From contig JAJEEO010000007.1 in assembly GCA_022820925.1 (NCBI GenBank), positions 62,001 to 126,000 of the forward strand: a stretch of DNA of 64,000 bases, in the 5' to 3' direction. Shown here piece after piece: positions 33,895 to 40,631 of the stretch (position 1 is its first letter; each line of letters begins with the position of its first letter). The notes under the pieces are model-generated. The model was given only the letters and a program-made list of their open reading frames with translations. It ran no database searches and had not been told where the DNA came from. Source of the DNA: Acidimicrobiia bacterium. GTDB taxonomy: Bacteria; Actinomycetota; Acidimicrobiia; Acidimicrobiales; Poriferisodalaceae. Both the position numbers and the translations under genes were made by a program.

Positions 33895-35184
33895 ATGGTG
33901 ATGGACGTCGACCATCCGCTGCTGAAGGCGATTCGCGCAAGCTATCGACCACGAGTGGCCGACAGTCAGCTTCGCCGAGCACTGCAATCAGCTCCCGCCG
34001 TGCTCATCGAGGGCCCTCGGGCTTGCGGCAAGACCTGGACAGGTGGCCACGCGGCTCGCAGCGCGGTGATGCTCGATGCTCAGGAGGCTGCCGCACTGAC
34101 CAGCGCAATGGCTCGACAGATGCTTCTGGAAGGGCTCAAGCCGAAGCTGCTCGACGAATATCACTTGGCGCCGGACCTATGGAATCCGATCCGACGCGCT
34201 GCTGACGAGCTTGCACAGCCGGGCCAGTTCATTCTCACCGGCTCAGCGGTGCCGCCAGACAGCGCCACCCGGCACACGGGCGCTGGTCGAGTTCGACGGG
34301 TGCGCATGCGTCCCATGTCTCTTGCGGAGTCGGGCGAATCAACCGCACAAGTGTCGCTCGGTGCGTTGTTCGATTCCGGCGAAGTGGCCGTCGCAGCGCC
34401 CGCTTCCGAACCGGACATCTTCGACTTGGCCTGCCGCGGCGGTTGGCCCGCATTGGTCCACCTCAGCGGAACCGAAGCCCAGCCGGCGTTGCGCGACTAT
34501 CTCGATGACCTCTGCCGCGCCGACATCGACCACGTCGACGCCGTCCGCCGCGACCCGACCGGCGTAGCAAGACTCTTGGAGTCGCTGAGCCGCAACATCG
34601 CCACCAGCGCTTCGTTTCGAGTGCTGGCGGACGACATGGCGCAGGTACGACCGGCCGATTCACGTACTGTCGCGGCCTACCTCAGTGCATTGGAGCGGCT
34701 CTTCATCGTGGAGAACCTGACGCCGTGGCCGGTGGACTTGCGGTCCCGCGCCCACCTGGTGAGCACGCCGAAGCGTTACCTGGTCGACCCGTCGCTCGCC
34801 GTGGCGGCGCTGCGGTCAAGCCGACCTCGCCTGCTGGCAGACCCGCGAGGGTTCGGGAATCTCTTCGAAGCGCTCGTGATGCGGGATCTGCGCGTGTACG
34901 CCGATGCGAGCGATGCCCGGCTCTTCTACTACCGGGACAACACCGGCTTGGAGGTAGACGCCATCATCGAGCGATCCGACGGGCGGTGGATCGCCGCAGA
35001 AATCAAGCTGGGCGGCGGTGATGGGCCTGACAAAGCCGCTGCTGCGCTGCTTCGACTGCAAGGCAAAGTCGACCTCGACAAGACCGGTGAGCCGGCGAGG
35101 CTCTTGGTGATCACCGCCGGCGGCTATGCCTACGAGCGGTCAGACGGTGTGACTGTCGCCCCCATCACCACGCTCGGCCCGTAG
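33895..35184 (+). CDS. AAA_14/DUF4143 family ATPase
   Basis: ATPase of 429 aa. N-terminal AAA_14 domain with Walker A IEGPRACGKTWTG (about residues 38-50), Walker B KLLDEYHLAPDLW and sensor-1 region FILTGSAVPP. The C-terminal DUF4143 domain holds a PD-(D/E)xK-like set, GLEVDAIIERSDGRWIAAEIKLG, where E-x-D and E-x-K could form a nuclease-like site. Proteins of this kind are common in accessory DNA near toxin-antitoxin loci, and some are thought to be stress or defence factors; the true role is unknown. It begins 92 nt after the hydrolase, behind an AT-rich dyad. Confidence 0.88.
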   Translation: MVMDVDHPLLKAIRASYRPRVADSQLRRALQSAPAVLIEGPRACGKTWTGGHAARSAVMLDAQEAAALTSAMARQMLLEGLKPKLLDEYHLAPDLWNPIRRAADELAQPGQFILTGSAVPPDSATRHTGAGRVRRVRMRPMSLAESGESTAQVSLGALFDSGEVAVAAPASEPDIFDLACRGGWPALVHLSGTEAQPALRDYLDDLCRADIDHVDAVRRDPTGVARLLESLSRNIATSASFRVLADDMAQVRPADSRTVAAYLSALERLFIVENLTPWPVDLRSRAHLVSTPKRYLVDPSLAVAALRSSRPRLLADPRGFGNLFEALVMRDLRVYADASDARLFYYRDNTGLEVDAIIERSDGRWIAAEIKLGGGDGPDKAAAALLRLQGKVDLDKTGEPARLLVITAGGYAYERSDGVTVAPITTLGP

Positions 35185-35224
35185 CGGTTGACCGCGCTGT
35201 TCGCCTCGCTGCCCCAGGCCGGCG

Positions 35225-36235
35225 TTACCAGGTGCGCGCCAGTTCGCGCAGGCTGGTCAGTTCGAACCGGCGGTCCTGGCACCACCACCAGGAGTAGCTG
35301 CACACGGCACCGTTGGTGAGGTCATACGAGTCGGTGATCTGGCGCAGATGGTGGATCGACAGGTAGGCCTCGGCGTGGGCGTAGGCGACGACCGATGGAT
35401 CCCAGCGCTCGGTGTCGGTGCTGGCCCACTCGTAGGCGTGGGCGAAGGTGGCAGTAGCAACACGCACGGCGGCCGGCACCACCTCGGCCGACCAGTCGCG
35501 CACGGCTGCCTGCACCTGGTCGGTCTCGGCCGGTGACGGATCCGGCACGTCGGGATCATCACGCGCCGACAGGTAGCTGTGGAGCATGGCAGCGTGCTCC
35601 TGATGGCTGACCAGCGTTCCCGCAACTGCGGCGTCGAGGTCGCACCGTTCACGGTCGAGCGCCGGCGGAGCCGCGGGCGGCGGCCACACCACCGGGCCGG
35701 GAGCGACATGGGTGAGGCACAACCCGAGCGAGCTGGAAGCGCTCACCTCGTTCGCCAGATCCATGACCGCCTGGAGGGCCTCGTGCATGCCTGCGGGCCA
35801 TCGCACATCAGGGTCGCTGAACGACCGCAGCGAAACGCTGTGGTCATAGAGGACAGGGTCAGCCTCGGCAGTGGCGTGCGGGCTGCTCGCCAGTCCGTCC
35901 AAAGTCGCGTCCCAGCAGCGCGGATATGCCCGGCGGCACATGTCGTTCGCGTCGTACGGCGAGACAGCCCGAGTCGCGATGTCGCCCAGCAGCGCCGCGG
36001 CCATGGCGACCTGCAGCCCGTCGTCGGGCGGGTCGCTGCTAGGCCCCGGAATGCCGGGAAGCCCATCGGCGGCAGTGGCCATCTCGTCGCACGCGCGTAC
36101 AACGAACTCGGACCAATCGATGGACTCGTTCGTCGGCAGCGCCGCGCGCCATGCCTCATGGGCGCCGTGCACCAGCCAAGCCGGCCGCTCGGCGGAGTCG
36201 TAGTCGGGAAGGATGCGTGTGGCGTGTTGTGTCAT
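35225..36235 (-). CDS. hypothetical protein
   Basis: Soluble protein of about 336 aa with no signal peptide or membrane helix. It is rich in Ala, Asp and Trp, with long predicted helices (ALLGDIATRAVSPYD, HEALQAVMDLANEVSAS, YAHAEAYLSIHHLRQITDSY). The histidine- and acid-containing helices, for example HQEHAAMLHSYLSARDD, might form a metal or cofactor site, but I recognise no family. A start three codons further upstream (36244) is possible. It is convergent with the AAA_14 gene and divergent from the Phd-ParE pair. Confidence 0.68.
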   Translation of the reverse strand: MTQHATRILPDYDSAERPAWLVHGAHEAWRAALPTNESIDWSEFVVRACDEMATAADGLPGIPGPSSDPPDDGLQVAMAAALLGDIATRAVSPYDANDMCRRAYPRCWDATLDGLASSPHATAEADPVLYDHSVSLRSFSDPDVRWPAGMHEALQAVMDLANEVSASSSLGLCLTHVAPGPVVWPPPAAPPALDRERCDLDAAVAGTLVSHQEHAAMLHSYLSARDDPDVPDPSPAETDQVQAAVRDWSAEVVPAAVRVATATFAHAYEWASTDTERWDPSVVAYAHAEAYLSIHHLRQITDSYDLTNGAVCSYSWWWCQDRRFELTSLRELARTW

Positions 36236-36295
36236 GGCCCGCAACGTAGGCAGGGGCTGTCACAAGTCCGGTTGGAGTCTGGTACCGCAACGTGG

Positions 36296-36305
36296 CACAA
36301 TTGTG
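36296..36305. promoter_or_regulatory. palindrome in front of the Phd-like antitoxin
   Basis: The perfect 10-bp palindrome CACAATTGTG lies 3 nt before the ATG at 36309, and a related CACAA is present about 35 nt further upstream (36260). Such sites are typical operators of autoregulated Phd/YefM operons. Confidence 0.55.
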
Positions 36306-36308
36306 GTC

Positions 36309-36578
36309 ATGACAACGGAATCGCTGCGAACGGTACGAGATGGCTTCTCCGACTTCGTCGATCGTGTGTGCAGGCACCACGAGCGTGTCGTAGTCACGCG
36401 CAACGGCACGCCCGCAGCGGTGCTCATCAGCCCGCAAGATCTCGAGTCGCTCGAAGAGACTCTGGCAATTCTGTCCGACCCCGATGCGATGAAGGAGATC
36501 GCCGAGGGGTTGCAAGCTCTGGAGAGCGGCGATGTGGTGCGAGGTGTTGACGCCGTACGAGCGCTACGGCCTCAATGA
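36309..36578 (+). CDS. Phd/YefM family antitoxin
   Basis: Antitoxin of 89 aa in the Phd/YefM family: TESLRTVRDGFSDFVDRVCRHHERVVVTRNGTPAAVLISPQDLESLEETLAIL is a complete family domain, with the DNA-binding part at the N-terminus and the toxin-neutralising helix beyond residue 60. Its stop overlaps the start of the toxin gene (ATGA), so synthesis is coupled. It would repress its own promoter, and a palindrome just before the start fits this. Confidence 0.9.
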   Translation: MTTESLRTVRDGFSDFVDRVCRHHERVVVTRNGTPAAVLISPQDLESLEETLAILSDPDAMKEIAEGLQALESGDVVRGVDAVRALRPQ

Positions 36579-36859
36579 CCGCCGCACTCTATGAGCTAGT
36601 CGTAACGCGGCCTGCCTCCATCGATCTCTCCGACCGGCTTCCCGAATCTGTGGCATCGGCAGCCATCGAGCTGATCACCGGATCACTGATCGATGCCCCC
36701 CGGCGCATCGGAGCGGCTCTGCGCGACGAATTCGACGGACTCTGGAGCGCCCGGCTCGGGACGTACCGCGTCATCTATCGAATCGACGATGCGAATCGGC
36801 AGGTCGAGGTTGTCCGTGTTCTTCACCGGCGCGATGCGTACCGGTCCCGGAGTTCCTAG
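36575..36859 (+). CDS. RelE/ParE family toxin
   Basis: Toxin of 94 aa with the RelE/ParE fold: LYELVVTRPASIDLSDRLPESVASAAIELITGSL, then the diagnostic DEFDGLWSARLGTYRVIYRIDDANRQVEVVRVLHRRDAY. It probably acts as a ribosome-dependent mRNA endonuclease (RelE type) or, less likely, on gyrase (ParE type); the C-terminal His-Arg-Arg fits RelE-like catalysis. It is coupled to the Phd-like antitoxin by a 4-nt overlap and looks intact. Confidence 0.9.
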   Translation: MTAALYELVVTRPASIDLSDRLPESVASAAIELITGSLIDAPRRIGAALRDEFDGLWSARLGTYRVIYRIDDANRQVEVVRVLHRRDAYRSRSS

Positions 36860-36904
36860 GGCAGCACGCCGAGACAAGAGGTGACGTGTCCGCCAACCCG
36901 CGAC

Positions 36905-37159
36905 TCACGGCCATGGCAGATCGTCCGTCGTCTCGGTCCTGAGATCTGTCAAGTCGTCAAGCAGCCCGGGGTCAGCTTGATGTGCCAGGACGTCGCGGAT
37001 GAAGCGCTCGCGGCTCATCCACTGAGGTCGTTCTTCGATGGGACGCAGCTCGGCGACCGGCCTGCCGCGCACGGTGATGCAGATCGACTCGCCGGCCGCC
37101 ACGCGATCCAACAGGGCCCGCGTTTGGTTGCGCAGATCTCGCGAAGCAACTTCCTCCAT
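36905..37159 (-). CDS. Phd/VapB-type antitoxin without adjacent toxin
   Basis: Antitoxin of 84 aa matching the 'prevent-host-death' family paired with VapC in actinobacteria: EEVASRDLRNQTRALLDRVAAGESICITVRGRPVAELRPI, then RPQWMSRERFIRDVLAHQADPGLLDDLTDLRTETTDDL. Only 45 nt follow its stop before the end of the oppositely oriented ParE-like gene, and no PIN-domain gene is there, so it is an orphan. The ATG at 37159 is preferred: the upstream in-frame ATG (37186) falls inside a perfect inverted repeat that looks like its operator. Possible role: cross-neutralisation or an antitoxin left after toxin loss. Confidence 0.82.
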   Translation of the reverse strand: MEEVASRDLRNQTRALLDRVAAGESICITVRGRPVAELRPIEERPQWMSRERFIRDVLAHQADPGLLDDLTDLRTETTDDLPWP

Positions 37160-37166
37160 CGTGGAA

Positions 37167-37186
37167 ATGTCGCATGTATGCGACAT
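37167..37186. promoter_or_regulatory. perfect 9-bp inverted repeat, likely antitoxin operator
   Basis: ATGTCGCAT-GT-ATGCGACAT, two perfect 9-base arms with a 2-base spacer, lies 7 nt ahead of the antitoxin start on the minus strand. A third half-site-like TTGTCGCAAA follows at 37187-37196. The tight placement suggests autorepression and an mRNA with a very short or no leader. Confidence 0.7.
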
Positions 37187-37342
37187 TTGTCGCAAACCTT
37201 GCCGGGTTGGACGGGTGTCGTCGGGCGTACCGAGTGCTGTCCGTGGTTGAGCCATCCTCGCGACCGTAGAAGCAATCTCCCGCTCGGATGCAGTCGTGTT
37301 CTTGACCCCTCTTGCGGTGGAACCGTGCTCGGCGGCTCAGTG

Positions 37343-37894
37343 TCAGTCGTGGGGCAGGGTGAAGCCGACGCTGCGCTCTTCGGTGAGGTGCAGGTTCTCG
37401 CTGATGTAGGAGAACTCGTCGAGGGCTCTGATCCAGCGTCTTGTGCTCGGCAGCGCGAACGCCACGGTTCGCTTGCCGACGTCGGCCACCAGGCCGGACT
37501 TGATGAGGCGGGCGCGGTAGACGCTGACGTATCCGCTGGTCACGTCCATGCGGCGTGCAATGTCGGTGAGCTGCGATTCGCCGTCGTCGTGGGACATGGC
37601 GATAAGAAATCGTCGCGCAGCGGCGGGCTGGTCTCTCCACAGCGGTGCGATGACCAACTGGCCGATGTGCTGTTGAGCCACCTGAGCGCCCTCGACGGCA
37701 TCGCTCAAGGCGACGACGGTGTCGGGCTCGGCGGCAGCTTCCCAAGTGTGGAAGCCGACCAACTGCACCATGAACGGGTAGCCGCCAGCAGCCTCCACGG
37801 CGTGATCGATCGCCTCGGGCGACATGCGGCCGCCTCGCTGGCGGATGGGCTCGGCGAGTGCCGTCCGTCGGAGCGAAGGGGTTGGCCGAGCGCA
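37343..37894 (-). pseudogene. truncated AAA ATPase (C-terminal half with winged helix)
   Basis: The frame reads LAEPIRQRGGRMSPEAIDHAVEAAGGYPFMVQLVGFHTWEAA followed by a winged-helix-like tail (VTSGYVSVYRARLIKSGLVADVGKR, then FALPSTRRWIRALDEF). This is the C-terminal half of a family of stand-alone AAA ATPases. No Walker A or B precedes it: an in-frame TGA stands at 37895-37897, and beyond this the DNA is low-complexity. The first usable start is an internal ATG at 37825. I read it as the remnant of an ATPase whose nucleotide-binding half was lost, although a short protein could still be made. Confidence 0.72.
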
Positions 37895-37940
37895 TCAGAT
37901 GCCGCCGCCGGCGGGTCTTATGTCGTTGACGTTAGCGCTG

Positions 37941-37997
37941 TTGTTGGACTTGTTGCCTTTTGTTGCAGTTGTTGTCTTTTGTTGTCATTGTTGGACC
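37941..37997. repeat. 19-bp imperfect tandem repeat, TTGTTG-rich
   Basis: Two tandem units, TTGTTGCCTTTTGTTGCAG (37950-37968) and TTGTTGTCTTTTGTTGTCA (37969-37987), are bounded by further TTGTTGG elements on both sides. They lie at the broken end of the truncated ATPase gene in a region without any coding signal. Origin unclear; iteron-like in look. Confidence 0.75.
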
Positions 37998-38047
37998 ACG
38001 TGTCCCCGCGAGAGATGTCGTCCGCACCAGTGATAAGGGTTCCAAAG

Positions 38048-38275
38048 TCACAAGCCGTGGCGCTCGGCCAGCGCCGAGACCTCGTCAGGGCTGAGCGGGC
38101 CTGCTTCGGCCTCCCACGCTTCGAGGAAGTCGCTGAGTGCCTGCTTGCGGTCGTGATCGGCTGCGAGCCGCCATAGCGCCTCGCCCGCGGTGGCCGCCCG
38201 GCCGCCGAACTCGGGCGCCATTCGCTCAAGCAGCAGCCGGGTCTCGTTGTCAAGCCGCACCCTTGCCCTCATCAC
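38048..38275 (-). CDS. small antitoxin-like protein, no adjacent toxin
   Basis: Protein of 75 aa: RARVRLDNETRLLLERMAPEFGGRAATAGEALWRLAADHDRKQALSDFLEAWEAEAGPLSPDEVSALAERHGL. The N-terminal strand-helix resembles a ribbon-helix-helix DNA-binding unit; the acidic helical C-terminus and 'LSPDEVSALAERHGL' ending are typical of antitoxins paired with MazF or VapC toxins. Downstream on the same strand only the repeat tract and ATPase remnant follow, so no toxin partner is present. It is divergent from the XRE/ImmA-like gene. Confidence 0.65.
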   Translation of the reverse strand: MMRARVRLDNETRLLLERMAPEFGGRAATAGEALWRLAADHDRKQALSDFLEAWEAEAGPLSPDEVSALAERHGL

Positions 38276-38437
38276 GCTGCCGACTGTATTGGGCGCCTGC
38301 CTGGCAGTTGCCTGAATTTCGCGGCCTGAAGGCTGGGTGCGTTCACCGGCACGGCCGTTGGGCCGCCTGTTACATGATTCAGTACATTTTGTAGGAATGC
38401 GTAACTGTCACGTCTTGATCACTCACCGGGGAACGAT

Positions 38438-39586
38438 GTGAGCGAACTCGGTGAAGCGCTTGCCCGAGCTCGTGCACATGGCCGCTACTCGCAGAAGGAT
38501 GTCGGCGCAGCGCTGGGTGTCAGCAGGGTGATGGTGTCGTACTGGGAATCTGGCGATCGCACACCGAACGACCGGCAGTTGGGTGCCCTCGCCCGGCTGT
38601 ACAGCGTCGAGCCGGCGGCGCTCATCGCTGGCAGCTACGTGGAGCCAGTGGATGATGATCTCGCCAACACGCTCCTCCAGCATTGGAAGGGTGCCGAGGG
38701 CGATGTCGTGCTGGGAGTCCGTGAGTTCGTTCGCTTCCTTGACCGCTTCGCCGAGCTGGCGCAGATTCTCGACCAGCCCGTCCGAAGCCTCCGCCAGAGC
38801 CCATTCGCGGGCCGGCAGGGGAACTCACAGAGCGACGACATCCGCCGCAAGGCAGCGGAGGTACGTGCCCATCTCGGACTTGGACTGGCGCCGGTCGCTG
38901 ACCTTGAACCGGTGTGCGAGATGTTGGGCGTCGTCGCCTACAGCGCGTCTCTTGGGCCGGATCGGCACACATGTCCGTCGGGTGCGTTTCTGAGGCATCC
39001 AGCTGCGGGCTTGTCGATATTGACCAATCTCGACATGGCACGTGATGAGCGGCGCTTCGCCGTCGCGCATGGGCTAGCTCATGCTTTGTTCCACAGTGAC
39101 GAGACCAACCAAGTGCTCTGCTGGGGCGGCGGCAGGCGCGAGAGCTTCGCCGACGCATTCGCAGGCGAGTTCCTCATGCCGAGCGATGGCGTCCGTCGCT
39201 TTGCTGAGGCCATCGGTCTCCCACGACGAATGGACGACCCACTCGATATTGCCCAGGTTCAGCACTACTACCGCGCGTCATGGTCGATGGCGCTGGAACG
39301 GCTCCGTCAGATGAACGCAATCACGCGAGGCGCCCACGACGAACTCCTGGCGGGGGAGCACCCGGCCCGGCCGGCGACCGCCGTCGCGCACCCGGCCGCC
39401 CTCAAGGCTGACGAACTGGTGACCGAGCCGTTGCGACGGTTCCCGAGATCGTTCCTGCGGATGCTGCGCCATGCAGTGCGGACAGGAGCCATATCGCCGC
39501 CGACCGCCGGATCGTTCGCTGGTGTGGCGATTCCCGACATTGTCCAAGTCCTCGGCCAGCATGTGAGCAACGATGAGCACTGGTGA
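38438..39586 (+). CDS. XRE regulator with ImmA/IrrE-like metallopeptidase domain (degenerate active site)
   Basis: Protein of 382 aa, GTG start. N-terminal helix-turn-helix of the XRE type (YSQKDVGAALGVSRVMVSYWESGDRTPN, residues 18-45). From about residue 135 there is a COG2856 ImmA/IrrE-like domain with PSGAFLRHP, DERRFAVAHGLAHALFHS and ADAFAGEFLMPSDGVRRF. The zinc-peptidase motif should be HExxH; here it is HGLAH (His211, Gly212, His215), so the catalytic Glu is missing. The downstream Glu of the family is kept in FAGEFLMP. It probably regulates a neighbouring toxin-antitoxin or mobile-element gene but may not cleave. Followed 9 nt later by a short basic gene. Confidence 0.87.
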   Translation: MSELGEALARARAHGRYSQKDVGAALGVSRVMVSYWESGDRTPNDRQLGALARLYSVEPAALIAGSYVEPVDDDLANTLLQHWKGAEGDVVLGVREFVRFLDRFAELAQILDQPVRSLRQSPFAGRQGNSQSDDIRRKAAEVRAHLGLGLAPVADLEPVCEMLGVVAYSASLGPDRHTCPSGAFLRHPAAGLSILTNLDMARDERRFAVAHGLAHALFHSDETNQVLCWGGGRRESFADAFAGEFLMPSDGVRRFAEAIGLPRRMDDPLDIAQVQHYYRASWSMALERLRQMNAITRGAHDELLAGEHPARPATAVAHPAALKADELVTEPLRRFPRSFLRMLRHAVRTGAISPPTAGSFAGVAIPDIVQVLGQHVSNDEHW

Positions 39587-39601
39587 ACGGAGGAGATGGT
39601 G

Positions 39602-39772
39602 ATGATCAGATCCAAGTTCCGTGATGCGTGGGCCGCTTCCCGCCGTCGCAGGCAGTCACGCCCGGTCTACAGGCCGGCATTCAGCGACATTCGCGGCCTG
39701 CCAGGGCCGAACGCCAAAGCGCCGCCTCCGCCCCCACGCGCCAACCAGACGAGTAGACCGCACGCAGAGTGA
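39602..39772 (+). CDS. short basic, proline-tailed protein in operon with the XRE/ImmA-like gene
   Basis: Reading frame of 56 codons beginning MIRSKFRDAWAASRRRRQSR, with a C-terminal part rich in Pro (KAPPPPPRANQTSRPHAE). A strong GGAGGAG (39589-39595) precedes it and gives a 6-nt spacing to the ATG at 39602; an ATG at 39596 adds two residues. It begins 15 nt after the regulator stop, and a terminator-like hairpin lies 70 nt after it, so it is the second cistron of that operon. The net charge is strongly positive. No known family. Confidence 0.55.
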   Translation: MIRSKFRDAWAASRRRRQSRPVYRPAFSDIRGLPGPNAKAPPPPPRANQTSRPHAE

Positions 39773-39841
39773 CCGCCGCAGTGGCCTGGTTGGGCGTAAC
39801 GTGTGGCCAAGTTCCCCCAGTTGCTTCGGTGGCTGGGTGCA

Positions 39842-39872
39842 GGGCCCGCTTCGGCGGGTCCTTGCGTTTTCA
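39842..39872 (+). terminator. hairpin terminator after the XRE/ImmA operon
   Basis: GGGCCCGC-TTCG-GCGGGTCC: an 8-bp stem (one G-T pair) closed by a stable TTCG loop, followed by CTTGCGTTTT. It stands about 70 nt behind the short basic gene. The T-tract is imperfect, so efficiency is uncertain. Confidence 0.55.
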
Positions 39873-40071
39873 TGATGCGAGTGGCTTGCGGGCACATCCT
39901 CGGTGGCGCTCGGTGCGGGGGCCTGCTGACGACGCATTGGCCGGATGTCACTACAAGGGCTGCTTGCGAGCGCTTACTCCTCGGTGACGCGGATTGTCCG
40001 CAGCACGGGTGATGCAGCGAATCGACGTCAGGATGACAACGGATGCATGCCGTGTTGGGAACGCATCGTGC

Positions 40072-40431
40072 TCATTCCGAGGACATGTGAAATGGCCACT
40101 GAGTCCCGGAATCTGGGCGTAGCTCGATCCTGCCGATCCCGTCGGTCACGACTTCGGCACTTGCGAGATGCATCCCCTCATGCCAGTGCTCCTGTCGCTG
40201 GAACAGGTCCGAGAGCATCAGCCGAACATCGTCGCCCTCGACCTCGGCACCGCACGTGAGGCAGGCGATGAGCCTGTAGTCGTCGACCTCGACAGGCTTC
40301 CCGTGCCCTTTGGCACACTCAATGGTGCCGACGACCAGTTCCTGCTTGTCCACGTCGGATCCGGCGGGAACGGCTCCCATGAGCAGCCTCAGCAGTTGTT
40401 CCAGCAGATTGGGTGGGTTCGAGGTGCGCAT
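40072..40431 (-). CDS. small zinc-ribbon-like protein
   Basis: Protein of 119 aa. The central part (IECAKGHGKPVEVDDYRLIACLTCGAEVEGDD) has Cys-x4-His and Cys-x2-Cys arranged like a small zinc ribbon. It is preceded by a helix (LLEQLLRLLMGAV) and followed by an acidic/His-rich stretch (LFQRQEHWHEGMHLASAEVV). GGTGGAG lies just before the ATG. Divergent from hsdM, with about 200 nt between, it may encode a regulator or accessory factor of the restriction locus. No family recognised. Confidence 0.62.
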   Translation of the reverse strand: MRTSNPPNLLEQLLRLLMGAVPAGSDVDKQELVVGTIECAKGHGKPVEVDDYRLIACLTCGAEVEGDDVRLMLSDLFQRQEHWHEGMHLASAEVVTDGIGRIELRPDSGTQWPFHMSSE

Positions 40432-40472
40432 GTCTCCACCATAAGTCTGCCCGAGCGACGTCGAGCGGAAGT

Positions 40473-40526
40473 GATCGGCCGATCGAAGCCGTTCCCGTGA
40501 CCGGCTCGTCGTGACCGAGTGTGACC
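40473..40526. promoter_or_regulatory. possible regulatory elements between the zinc-ribbon gene and hsdM
   Basis: The perfect 12-bp palindrome GATCGGCCGATC (40473-40484) is followed by three direct copies of GTGACC (40497, 40511, 40521). They lie in the divergent promoter region, upstream of hsdM by about 110 nt. Binding function is a guess. Confidence 0.35.
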
Positions 40527-40631
40527 ACCTGCATGACGCCCTGTTCGAGATCGGGCACCCGAAGACGCTGGGCGGTGACTTCGTCGCGACACTGGCTCGT
40601 GGCGGCAAGAATGTGGCGGTTCGTCGGAGGG

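Noticed and set aside
38368..38410. Imperfect dyad with GTTACAT and ATGCGTAAC upstream of the XRE/ImmA-like gene as its operator
   Set aside because: Arms match poorly and no second site is seen; noted as AT-rich promoter DNA only.
39803..40012. GTG-started frame of 69 codons (AKFPQLLRWLGAG...) after the short basic gene
   Set aside because: It reads through the hairpin terminator, has no ribosome site and no family; Cys/His content is suggestive but not enough to call a gene.
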